Below, piece by piece: positions 11,116 to 22,100 of a DNA stretch of 64,000 nt (the stretch's first letter is position 1; every line of letters starts with the position of its first letter). The DNA lies in assembly GCA_914767885.1 (NCBI GenBank), contig CAJZBQ010000015.1, forward strand, positions 682,001-746,000. The letters run 5' to 3'. Made by a program: the position numbers and the translations under genes. The DNA comes from Blepharisma stoltei. Lineage: Eukaryota > Ciliophora > Heterotrichea > Heterotrichida > Blepharismidae. The notes below the pieces were generated by a model, which saw nothing but the letters and a program-made list of their open reading frames with translations, made no database searches and was not told where the DNA came from.

Positions 11116-11812
11116 TATTTAAATAAAGTTAATTTTGCTAAATTTGCCAATTGAGATATTGCTGATTTAGCTATGATATTAAAAACACACTTGATAAATT
11201 TAGCTTATGCATATAAATTTATGGAAAAAGCCTATGGTTTGTAAATTAAGCTTTATCCACACTTCAAAATAAGCTTCGCTGTTCTTTTGCACTATCTTTT
11301 GACTAAATTTATTTGATTTTTGATGATTTAAGTTTTGCAAAGTGTAAAGTTATGCTTCAAAAATAACTAGAGCTCTAAGTAATCCTGCTCTATAGAATAT
11401 CAATTAAGCTAAGCGCTGATTGAACAATTATAGATCCTAAATGTTTAAATTGTCCCCTCTCTTATAGATTACAAATAATGAATTATACTAAATCCTCCAA
11501 GCAGCGGGCTTTACACAGATTTTCTCATAGTTAATTCAATCTCTATGTTTTTCTGCAATATTATTTACTAATTCATTCAATTTTTTTTCCTTTCTCCTAA
11601 ATCAATAGTCAATCTCATTTATATGAATACTAAACATTTTCAACAAAACCCAATCACACTCAAAAGTGTAATTAAGCTTAAAAGCTTTATGTTTTATCTC
11701 TAAAACATTTATTTCTATATCTGAATTATATTTATATTATTTAATTCTGTATTTTTTATCTAAATTCTGATTATAATATAATAATATTTATTAAACACGA
11801 TTAATTTTGCAT
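11116..11812. other. Intergenic, convergent gene ends
   Basis: AT-rich spacer between two converging CDPK-like genes. No ORF, hairpin or repeat supported. Confidence 0.5.
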
Positions 11813-13974
11813 TTATATTGCAAATTTCCTTATTAAGATGTAGAAGTCTTCGAAGCTCAGCATTTCCTTGCCAAGCACTTCAGCGGCCAGACGGTAAAGT
11901 CTGTCAACTCTTTCGTCCTCTATATACATCGCAATATCTTCAGCGTTGATCAAACCATCACATATATATAAAATTGTGGCCTAAGTAAGCCTACCTCTTG
12001 ATGCAATTTTTCAGCCTCATGGCTAGGTAAATTGAGTGAAAACCAGTAGAGAATCAGGTCTGATTTGCGATTATGTATATATGCATAGGTTTTGACTAAG
12101 TTATTGTGGTTGAAAATAAGTAACGTAGCAATTTCCTTTTCGGAGCCCTTAAGTTGGACTTTATCACGATATAAGGGGTTGCGGCCTGGTCAAGGGATTA
12201 AGTATTTTTCATGGATTATTCATTGGGCCTTTTTGGTTGCCAGTGTACTGGCTTTACTGACTGTAGCCAGTCTTCTATTATGGCAGTTTTCTGACTGGAA
12301 AATAGGAGACCAGATATGGTCAGTAAGCTATTATACTGATAATAAAAAAAGACCCAATTACAGGGCAGCAGAAATCCATAATTCTCCGACACAAAACTGA
12401 AGTCCTTAAAGCAAGGAGGAGGGGTCCTCAGCAGACAATCCTCCAGGAGCTGATGGCATCAGGGCCCAGAAAAGGAGGAAGATGGTGTCTGAGGCAGCTT
12501 GCCAGCCAAGTCATCTGAGCCAACAAAGTGTTCGACAGTGTATTTCGCAAAGCGGATAAAACCTTATGTGTCCCAGGGAACTGTGTAAACCTATGGCCAA
12601 GACCATCTGCTAATTAAGATTTAAGATCAAACCATCACTGTCTGAGTCGATTCTATTAAAAGCATGATAAAGACAATGGACATCTGGAATCTCATGGACA
12701 AGATTTACAAACACATCATGAGTGATGCTGTGATTTCTAGTAATGTCCATTCTTTTTACTATTATTTTGGCTTTTTCTTCAGGATCTTCTTGATTTTTTA
12801 GAAATCTGGCTAAACCTTCGTGGAACTCATCAGTTCTGAGCTCTCCATTCCTGTTCGAGTCAAGATCCTTCCATAATTTTTCTATTATTGGGACATCAGG
12901 CAGCATATTTGCTGATGCCAATATTTTTGATATAACATATTTAAGTTTGTTTCCAAGTAAACGCTTTTTTTCAAGCATTCTGTCTTCTTCTGGGTTAAGA
13001 ACTGCATGGAGAATTTTTTGCAAAATTAATGATTTTTGTGAGAAATTATAAGTATAAAGAACTGCAGAGTCAAGCAGCTCACTTGCACTTGGGCGATTAT
13101 CTTTTTTAAGCATTCCTTTTATAAAGTGTCGAGTCTCTCCAGGCAGGTTTTTAAACTGAGAAGGTCTTAAAATATTTGCCTTCATAATGCTTTTGACTAT
13201 TTCTCCATATGTTTCACCTTGAAAAGGCTGCGATCCGACTAGCATGGTATAAATTGTCACCCCAAGTGACCATACATCGCATTTTTCATTATATGACCCT
13301 GAAAAAATTTCAGGTGCTGTATAGTAAAGGTTTCCGCATTTTTCAGTTAAATTTCCATTAGCTAGTTTTACAGAACTTCCAAAGCCTATGATTTTTATCT
13401 GGGTTCTTTCTCTATCAGAAAACATGATATTTTCAACCCATAGACCTCTATGGCAAATTCGAAGACTATGAATGTGTCTTATTGCGTCTAAAATTTGTGC
13501 AGTAAACATAATGCCTTTATTATCAGGCACACACCGAATTTGTCGTAACAGCTCAAAAACAGTATCACCTTTGCAAAATTCCATGACCAAGTGGATGTAT
13601 CTCGGCTCCAGAAATACTTCAAAAATTTTGATTATATTTGGATGATGCAGTTTTGAAAGTGCTGATATTTCATTTATGATGTTCGAAAATAAAAGGCCTT
13701 GCTTGCTTGGAAACATTATGTCATTTCTGTCTCTTGTTAAGGTCGCGTCGCTTAAAGAATATGATTTTACTGCTCTTTTTGCATGGAGCTGTCTGTGGGT
13801 GAAGAGACGCACTTGAGAAAAGCGATGAGGCTTATTTCCATCGATTCTTGGCCCTAACTCATAAAAGGTCTTGATATGGGTTTCCGACGTATAAAACTGG
13901 ACGTATCCGTGAGTTATTGAGTTTTTAAGTTCTTGGTAGCGAGCTTGAATCAGCGACTGTGCTGGCGATTCCAT
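11813..13974 (-). CDS. Second CDPK-like pseudokinase, split by a retroelement-like insert
   Basis: The N-terminal part (12625-13974) has a kinase fold with HHPNIIKIFEVF, VMEFCKGDTVFELL, YTAPEIFSG and CDVWSLGVTIY. HRDLKPEN is HRGLWVEN and DFG is GFG, so the catalytic and metal-binding aspartates are missing. The glycine loop is also disrupted; the RAVKS lysine remains. EF1 (DSNRNGELRTDE) is canonical and EF2 is degenerate. The frame then runs into the insert at 11962-12624. Removing it between 14-bp repeats joins DSDSDGLI to NAEDIAMYIEDE and gives the missing C-terminus (..FYILIRKFAI, TAA 11813-11815). It has no myristoylation signal, unlike its neighbour. Confidence 0.87.
11948..12638. mobile_element. 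Retroelement-like insert with 14-bp repeats lacking TA
   Basis: The direct repeat GATCAAACCATCAC at 11948-11961 and 12625-12638 flanks a 663-bp GC-richer insert. Removing one repeat plus the insert (677 bp) restores the EF-hand reading frame. The repeat contains no TA. An internal 102-codon open frame (12092-12400) resembles nothing and is probably fortuitous. The right end has an AT-rich TAATTAAGATTTAA tail. Confidence 0.8.
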
Positions 13975-14283
13975 TTAACTTTTGGTCTTAAAGCAATATT
14001 ATTACCTATATGGTTATTAAACCTTGCCTTTTTTAAATATTTTAGGTATAAAAACATATATGAAAGTGGGCTGATTTTTAATTAAAAGAAATAGTGGAGA
14101 GGAGTTTCAAAATTCTGTGTAAAAAAATCTGCAGAAGGATAATAAAAGTATAAGGAAATTACCAATAAGCCATGATTGTTAGGTTAGACTATATGAAATT
14201 AGGTGTCAAAATTACTGGACAGATATCGTAATTAATTTGAATGATAATTAGGTTTATTAGTCTTCAGGATCTCTATATGGCAG

Positions 14284-14685
14284 TTACTGTTCAGGAGCAT
14301 AGAGGCAGCATTTTTTGTGTTTTTTACCAGATCCACAGGGGCATGGCTTGTTTCTTAATCTTTGATTTCGAACGATAAAAGATGGCTCAACGTAGTCTTC
14401 GGGCTTTGAAGTTGATTTTCTTTGGCCGGTTTGCTGATTTATTAAATCACTGGCTGAGGAAGTCCCAAGTATTTTTTTACATCCATCATTAAAAACACTA
14501 TAAGCACTTACTCCTTTTCTTTCTCCTAAATTAAAGAAAATGAAAATTATCCCACTCAGAATGACGAATCTACATTAAATTTACAATTCTCCAATGCCTA
14601 AAATTGCAAATCCATAAATTGAGCTGAGTCAAATAATGATCCCAATAAATGTTTTATTGGCGATATATGAACTCAAACTATTCAT
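14284..14685 (-). CDS. SAYSvFN-domain membrane protein with C-terminal SEC-C motif
   Basis: A 128-aa protein with one 15-nt intron (14570-14584) and one TGA Trp. Two hydrophobic segments at the N-terminus are followed by ERKGVSAYSVFNDGCKKI, the SAYSvFN signature known from SAYSD1, and then a C-terminal CPCGSGKKHKKCC zinc-binding SEC-C motif. Animal SAYSD1 is an ER protein sensing UFMylated, stalled ribosomes at the translocon, and SEC-C motifs also occur in proteins tied to protein export. An ER/ribosome quality-control role is inferred from family only. Confidence 0.82.
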
Positions 14686-15724
14686 TGATTTTTTATTATA
14701 TATAGCAAAAATATTAATTGTAATTAAATAATCATTAGTTTATTGGGAGAACTTTGCATTGCTGTTTTCATATTTAAAATATCTATTTATTTAAAAGCTT
14801 TTCTTCATTACCAGAACATCAAATGGATAACTAAAAATTAGAGGTATCTAAAAATTTAATTAATCTGTGTAACTTTCGAATAGTTATTTTTTTTTATTCC
14901 CCTCTCTATTAGCGAGCAAAACTTTTGCTATTTGCTCATGGAGGAGGTTGATTTATTGTTTTTAAAAATTTATATGTAAATTTTATATAATCTGCTGCGC
15001 ATATTTCTTACTGTGAAAGGCACATGAGAAATTTCCTCGCATGCCAAAAAATTTTCATATGTAGAGTCTTACTCCCCCCCTCCGTGAGTTAACAGAAAAA
15101 TTTGTTCACTCACGGAGGGGGGTCAATGTTTTTTTTAAAAAATTTATATATAAATTTTATAAAAAATTTTTTTTTTCGAAATTTAAAAAAATCCTAATTC
15201 GCAAAAATTTGAAAGCAAATATTAATTTATTTATATAAATTTATGTTTTAAAACGCAATTTGTTTAAAATTAAGCAGAATTAGCTCTAGATTTCATTATG
15301 CTAATTATCACTTATATATCAAAATTTTTTCTATTAAAAAAATTTTTGTTCACTCACGGAGGTGGGTTTTTGGGCAAAAAATAGGGATTTTTCTAATGGT
15401 CTTGTCACTCACGGGAGGGGGGGAGTTAGATAAATGCAGGCTTCATATTTGTAATATTTTTTCCATATGCCTTGCACAGTAAGAAATATGTGCAACAGAT
15501 GATCATATTTTTTTTTGAAATTAGAAAATTCGAAATAATTTTAAAGCAAATATTAATTTAATTTAAAAATTTTATTTAAAAGTAAATAGAATTAGCTAGA
15601 GATTTCATTATACTAATCATCGCTTCTATATCAAAATCCTTTTCATAAAAAATTTTTTTGCTTGCTGAAGTTTATCCAAAAATAGGGATTTTTTCAATGG
15701 TCTTGATCTCTCATGGGAGTTGAG
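14686..15724. repeat. Nested MITE cluster between genes
   Basis: An outer inverted repeat, TGCGCATATTTCTTACTGTG at about 14996-15015, is mirrored near 15468-15499. Inside lie family-C sequences: a hairpin of CCCCCTCCGTGAGT with its complement (15075-15122) and further CACTCACGGAGG units at about 15351-15364 and 15403-15420. A related unit occurs at about 14898-14950. No gene is supported. This appears to be an intergenic element into which the CCTCCGTGAG family inserted. Confidence 0.65.
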
Positions 15725-16285
15725 TTATGAGTTTAAAACAGTTCTGAGCCATTCTAGTCCTTCAAAAAGTCCTTCTCCTGTAATTCCAGATGTTGCTTGA
15801 ATGAACCATTCTCTATCTTTAATTGAATGAAGATTTAGCTTATCTACAATTTCTGAAACCTTAATCGGATTGGGCAAGTCTTGCTTATTAGCTAAAACCA
15901 GCAAAGGGACTTTAATTAGTTCTTCACTACTCAAAACTTTAAAGAGCGCATCAGATGCTTCCCCAAGCCTTTCTTTATCATATGAGTCAACAACAAAAAT
16001 CAACCCTTCTGTGCCTTGATAATAATGCCTTCATAAGCTTTGGATTTCAGGTAATCCTCCAACATCTCATATGCTAAAGTTAGTGTTTTTATATCTGACA
16101 GTTTCGAAATTAAACCCTATCGTTGGAATTGTTGATGCACACACACCCTCCTTAAGCCAATAAAGAGTTGTGGTTTTCCCACTTGCATCAAGCCCAACAA
16201 TTAAGATGCGCTTTTCTATTGTTCCAAAAAAATATTGCCAGATTTTTTCAAAAAATTCACAAATTTGTGAGATTATTGAGCCCAT
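15725..16285 (-). CDS. Arf/Arl-family small GTPase with switch-II Leu
   Basis: The intact intron-less 186-aa gene starts [12 protein letters not shown], with Gly2 for myristoylation and an amphipathic helix. P-loop GLDASGKTT, switch [15 protein letters not shown] (G4) and ATSG (G5) are all present. The G3 motif reads [17 protein letters not shown] with TGA Trp, where Arf proteins have WDVGGQ. The catalytic Gln equivalent to Arf1 Gln71 is Leu, the substitution used in the laboratory to lock Arf in the GTP form. Membrane traffic or ciliary role is likely; a permanently GTP-bound or GAP-independent state is inferred. Confidence 0.9.
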
Positions 16286-16359
16286 TTTACTTTTAATATA
16301 ATAAATAGTATTTTTATCCTACGAAATTTATAATGTAATAAAATAATTTGATTTTACTG

Positions 16360-17724
16360 TTAATTGAATGATTGGCGTTGTCTCATATTTCTCAACTCAG
16401 ATGGAATATCATTGAAAAATGGATGAGAAAGTGCCTGCTGCGAAGTAATCCTATTTGATGGGATCATCTGGAGCATTGCTGTAAGCAGCTCAAAGCCATT
16501 ATCATCAATTTTAGGCACTAAAGACCTCAAATCAATTCCTTGATATTTTGGAAAACTTTTACGGAACTCTGGAAATCTACTGACTCCTGGCCAAGTATTT
16601 TCATTTGGAGTCCCAAAGACCATGAAAATTTTTTTTAATTGGTCGTTATTGGTATTTCCAGCAAATAAAGGTTTTCCTCTCAGCATTTCAGCAAAAATGC
16701 ACCCAACTGACCACATATCAATTGTTGTGGTGTATTTTTTGTTGCCCATCAAAATATCAGGTGGCCGATATCACAATGTGACTACATCTTGAGAATAAGT
16801 ACTATATTTTAAACGATTATGCTGGATCTAGCCACTAGCAGTTGCTTACCTTGGCGCCAACAGGTCGCCCTTTTGGATTTCATACAGAGCCACCTATCCA
16901 GGGGATCTGCTCTGCTGGGCAGAGCCATCGTGTGTGCCCGATGGTCCCGATAAGAGAAGACCATGCGATAGGAAACCTATCTAGCCCACCTGGCAGGCAG
17001 GGATAGGAAATCCTTGGGGGAGAAACAAAACTTCCCTTTTCTGCTAGGCATCCCTAAACCTGAAGGCTTACTTGGAAAAGGGCAGAGATCCTGTTTTCAA
17101 CTTCATCAGGATGGATCCTACCTATTCCATAAAGAGTGCGCCTCAGAGCTCACTTTTCGTCAACGCCAACATGTTATTTCTTTAAGTACTATAAGGAATC
17201 CCAAAAGTCCTTGCTAGCCCGAAATCTGCCAATTTTAATACTCCTTCGTTGTTTATTAAAATATTTTGTGGCTTAAGATCTCTATGCAGAATTTTATCGG
17301 CATGACAAGCAGCAAGTCCTTTTAAAAGTTGATACAAATATGATTTAGCTTCAAAAAGGTCAAATCCCTGACCTAAATATGTATCAAGTATCATTTTTAA
17401 GTCGTGGTCAACATACTCAAAAACTAGGTAAAGTTTGTGATTATCATGAATTACATCAAGCAGCCTTTATAATAATTACTTTACTATATTGGGATGAATT
17501 AAATCTTTCAAAAGGGAAATTTCACGAATTGTTGTGCTAGGTATTCCTTCTTCACCATCTGATAGGCGGATTTTTTTCAAGGCAACGAATTGATCAGAAT
17601 TAGTATCAATTGCCTTGTATACGCTGCTGTAGGTACCTTCTCCAATTTTTTCTAACTTTTCGTAATTATCTAGATGATTTCTGATACTCAGGCGCGGGTT
17701 GTTCTCGAATGTTAGCTTGCGCAT
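16360..17724 (-). CDS. Cyclin-dependent kinase (PSTTIRE-type), split by an insert
   Basis: A CDK with [11 protein letters not shown] loop, [15 protein letters not shown] cyclin-binding helix, [16 protein letters not shown] and T-loop ending in VVTLWYRPPDIL. One 15-nt intron (17465-17479) and one 387-bp insert (16796-17182) must be removed; the latter splits the activation loop at PYST/YSQ. The C-lobe ([27 protein letters not shown]) and short tail are of normal CDK length. PSTTIRE is close to the PSTAIRE of CDK1/2/5-like enzymes; cell-cycle control is likely. Catalytic residues are intact. Confidence 0.93.
16796..17193. mobile_element. Retroelement-like insert in CDK activation loop
   Basis: The 11-bp direct repeat TAAGTACTATA at 16796-16806 and 17183-17193 flanks a GC-richer insert, and removing 387 bp restores [17 protein letters not shown]. 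The sequence is unlike the other elements here. A 67-codon open frame (17014-17217) crosses its end and is spurious. The repeat contains TA. Confidence 0.82.
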
Positions 17725-19181
17725 GATTATTAATAAGCAATAAGTAAAATTTTAATTAAAATTTTCATCTTTATTTAGAAGTAAGGAGACCAATAAATTG
17801 TGCATTCAGAAATATGAATTTATTAATAATTAATTTTTACTTTGTAACAAAAATAAATGTTTCTAATATTTTATATTTTGACTTATTATTCCGAGTAATA
17901 AAATAGTGCTTTGTTCATACTTTCTGATCAATAGAAATTTGCTTCTTCTACAGAATATATTTTAATTAGTTTTTACTACTAAACAATTTTGGGTTCTTAT
18001 AAGCTTTATTTTGACGATTATTTTATTTATTTTTTTCGTTCATCTTTAAGAGAAGATTATTTTGCTTAATCGCAAATTTAAATCTAAATTACCTAGATTT
18101 ATTTTAATCTATTATTGACTATGAAAAGCAAATAATTAGATATTGAAATCACTTTATTCAATTAAATATTACATGAGAGTCATCATAATTTATTGAAAAT
18201 TTTTAAATTCTGCCAAAAGGGGTATCTTTTAATTTTTAATAAAAATAATTTTAACTTAATTTATAAAAATATAGATATTTACCATAATAAATTGCATGCT
18301 GATAGCTTACTAAATTAAATATATATCATATAGGAAATTTATTTTTCAGAAAAGAGATTTGCTTGAGCTTTGCTGGGCCAAATTTTTATTAGATTAAATG
18401 AAAGTTTAAATCTGCTCAGCTTCCATTATAATTAAAAATCTATGGCCTTATAAAGAGAGCTTGGAATTCGAAAATATAGTCCGATACCCTTAATAATTAT
18501 TCTAAGCATGATTTTCCTGCAAAGCAAGCTTGAACGCTTGAGAAAAAGCAGAAGGCTATTTGATAAATAGAAAGATAATAAATAATAGGCAGATCACTTA
18601 CGCATTAATATTAGGAAAATAGATTTAAATAGAGACTAAAATTTACATTGATGACTTCAAACCTCATATAATGAAAAATTCACCAGCAAAAAGATTTTGC
18701 ACAAAATTTGTTTTTCAATGCAAAAATTAATAATTTGAAATAAAATTAAAATCCTAGGAAAGCCTAAATTTGAAAAGCAGAAAATCACACATAATTGATC
18801 TCTACTTTAGTGACTTTATTTATAGGACAGAATAAGCATTTATTTGAAGATCTTCTAATTCAATATATATAAATTAAGTATTTACCTAGAGCACTTTTGC
18901 TTTTTATTGATTATCTAAAAGTTTTCGCAATACATTTAATAGCCAACACCCGAAAATTATTTTTTTAGCACTTATCTCTAATTTAAAATCGAAAATGCCT
19001 CCTTCTCAATTTTCACCATAAGTATCTAAAAATTTTAAGCCTTTTTTATCAAAAATTAATTGCTTCATTTTTTCTTCCATAACAAATTCATAAAATTATA
19101 ATTCTAATTTCCTTATTTAATTAGCCTCTCTTTTAACTATCTTCTCAAAATTTTCAATGGGATAAACGTAATCAATTTTTA
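17725..19181. other. 1.45-kb AT-rich intergenic region
   Basis: The longest spacer without a gene, between divergent CDK and ABC transporter genes. I saw no ORF with useful length even with TGA as Trp, no palindrome and no GC-rich insert. It presumably holds both promoters. Confidence 0.5.
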
Positions 19182-22100
19182 ATGGCTGATTTTTGTAGAC
19201 TAGACCAAGCGAGCTATATCAGTCGTTTCCTTATGCTCTGGATATTTCCAACAATCAGAAAGCTCTCCAAAACTGACTGCTACTACGACAAGAACCTTGA
19301 AATCCTGCCCAAATCTTTGGAAACAGAAGAAAATTTTAAAAAATTAAAAGGCACTTGGACACTCGAAGCATGTTCAAGAAATCCCAGTTTTATCCGTGCC
19401 CTTTTCAAAGCTTTTGGGTGGAGGTTTTTCACAGGGAGCATTCCTTTTATACTTACTCAATATTTAAGTATAACAATAGCAATTTTGATAAACCTTATTA
19501 TCGGTTACTTTGAGGATGACTCAGAATCCCAGTGGAAGCCGATTTTATATTCTCTCCTGCTTTTATTTGTTAGTTTACTTTATTTTATTCAGAATGAAAG
19601 AGGATATTTCGATTTCATGCTCGTTGGAGTCTCGATAGAGTCCTCTATATATGGTTTAGCCTACGAAAAAGTATTAAATATGCCATATAAATCTTTAAGT
19701 CAGCCTGAAATTTCTGGGCAAATTTTGAGCATAATATCTACAGATAACGAAGGATTCAGAATGATAAGCTTAGCAGCTCCTGTATGGACTGTTCCTATCT
19801 ATCTGATAGGAGCTGCTGTTGCTTTATATATATATCTTGGATGGCCTGGGCTTGTTGGATTATTTTTAATCATATGTACAGTGCCATTACAGATATTTTT
19901 ATCAAAGAAAAATATAGGCTTAAGGAATAAAATAAGCCAATATATTGACTCAAGGGTGAATTTAATAGGAAATATTTTAGATGGTATCAGAATAATCAAA
20001 TTTTATACATGGGAAATTTCTTTTTCGAAGATTGTTGGAAAATTGAGGGAGAGTGAAATTTCATTTTATTTTCAAAGTGCAGTGCTAAAGCTAATAATTA
20101 ATGCCATATTAATAAGTGGGCAAGGATTGATAATAGTTGCAACTTTTTGGATTTATGTAGAAACAGGCGGCGTGCTAAAGCTGAGCAATGTGTTTTGTGG
20201 CGTAAGTATATTGATGACTGCCCATTTTAGTGTTTCAGGAATTTTTGCAAATGGATTATTATATTTTTCTAATTTATTCTCAACATCAAGAAGAATTGGG
20301 CAATTTTTACTTTCATCTTCAATCAATTTCCAACAGCTCAGTCCTGCAGACATAACAGGAGAACTTGAATTAATTGACGTCATCGCCTCTTGAAATAAAG
20401 TCCAACTAGAAGAAAAAGAATTAACGACATCTGGCTCCTTACTGACTTGTCCAGAAACCCCTGCAATAGTACTAAGAGGCATCTCTTTTAAGGTCGCTAA
20501 AGGTGAGTTATGTGCCTTAATCGGGGCAATTGGGTCTGGAAAATCAACAATAGCCAAAACAATTTTAGAAGAAACTTCTTTAATCAGCGGAGAAATAAAA
20601 ATCAAAGGATCTATTGCCTATTTAGAGCAGCAGCCTTGAATTATGTCAGGAACAATTAAAGAAAATATCATTATGGGGGATGGCTATGACCAAAATTACT
20701 ATGAAGATGTGCTTAAGTGCTGCTGTCTAAAAGAAGATATCAGTGAAATGAAGCATGGAGATTATACTCAAGTAGGAGTAAAAGGCTGCAATTTAAGTGG
20801 AGGGCAAAGGGCAAGAATTGCATTAGCAAGAGCGGCGTATGCACAAAGGGATATTTATTTACTTGATGATCCATTTAGCTCAGTTGACTCAAAAGTGGCT
20901 GAAATGTTGTTCAGCAACTGCGTTAATGGCCTTTTGAAAGAAAAAACAAGAATTTTAATTACAAATCAGCAAGAGTTTTTGCCAATGTGTGATAAAATAA
21001 TATTCATTGAAGGAGGAAAAGTACATTTTCAAGGAAATTATGAAGAGTTTAAGGCTCAAATTCAATTAAATTAAGAGTCTTAACGACTTCAAAATTTATG
21101 CCTCTACACACTTTCGATTAACGTCAACCTGCTTGAAAATTTATTTGCTATTTTGAACAGTGATCTTCTCTAGAGCAGTGATTGCACTGTGATCCTCCAA
21201 GAGTCTTGACAAGTTAGGAAGACGTCCTGTCAGTACTCCCTCGGGTGCTATGTTGGTAAAGGTTACCCGCTACCTCCTTTCAGCCACCTTTAGGAGAGGT
21301 GACGCCTGGGAAAAAAGAACCACGGCCATTTCAGTTTAATATTAGTTATCAGATGATGCTTTTTAGGCCAAGGTTCTTTCCCTGCCGGATCCTGAGGGCC
21401 AGTAGCTTACTCCCAAAGTTTACCCACCCCATACTCCGTTCTAGGCAGCTGAGAGTTAAGATTAAAGGGTCTGAACCTTTGTTTAGGCTATAAAGCCATT
21501 TTGGCTTCCAAAATGGTGCGTCATCACTAAGGACATATTTTGTCGCCAACACATATTAATTATTAAGGCTCAAGGATTTTCCTATATAAAGAATAACGCT
21601 GAAAAAGAAGAAATTAAAGAAATTAACCATGAAGAAAATGATAAAAATGAGCCCAGCTCAACAGAAAATGCTCCAGTTCAAGATTCTTGTGACGACGAAG
21701 TACACAAAGCTTCAGTAAAATTCAAAGTTTATTACATGTTTTTGAAATTCGGATTTAAATCAATAATTGTGATGCTTTTATTTGCATTAATGTGTATAGC
21801 GACACAGTCTCTTTATATAGGTATGTCATACTGAAACGCTTATTGAAGCTCCAGAAATAGCTCAGAACAAAAAAACTGGCTATATCCAGTCGTTTTGGCA
21901 ATAATTTCATTAACTGTACTTGTTACTACTTATATCAGAAACTTGTGCATGCTTAAAGCGTTTTATATATCAGCGAGGCAAATCCATAACAATTCTTTTT
22001 CAAGGACAGTTCTTGCCCATTCAAAGTTTTTAGACAAAAATTCTGAAGGAAAACTTCTCAACGTGTTTTCACGAGACACATATTCAATGGACAATAATTT

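Noticed and set aside
12092-12400. 102-codon ORF with a hydrophobic stretch in the insert at 11962-12624
   Set aside because: It lies wholly in a retroelement-like insert, has no family resemblance and the frame is not kept in any related element.
16994-17217. ORF at 17014-17217 as a gene
   Set aside because: It crosses the end of an insert and runs antisense into the CDK coding sequence.
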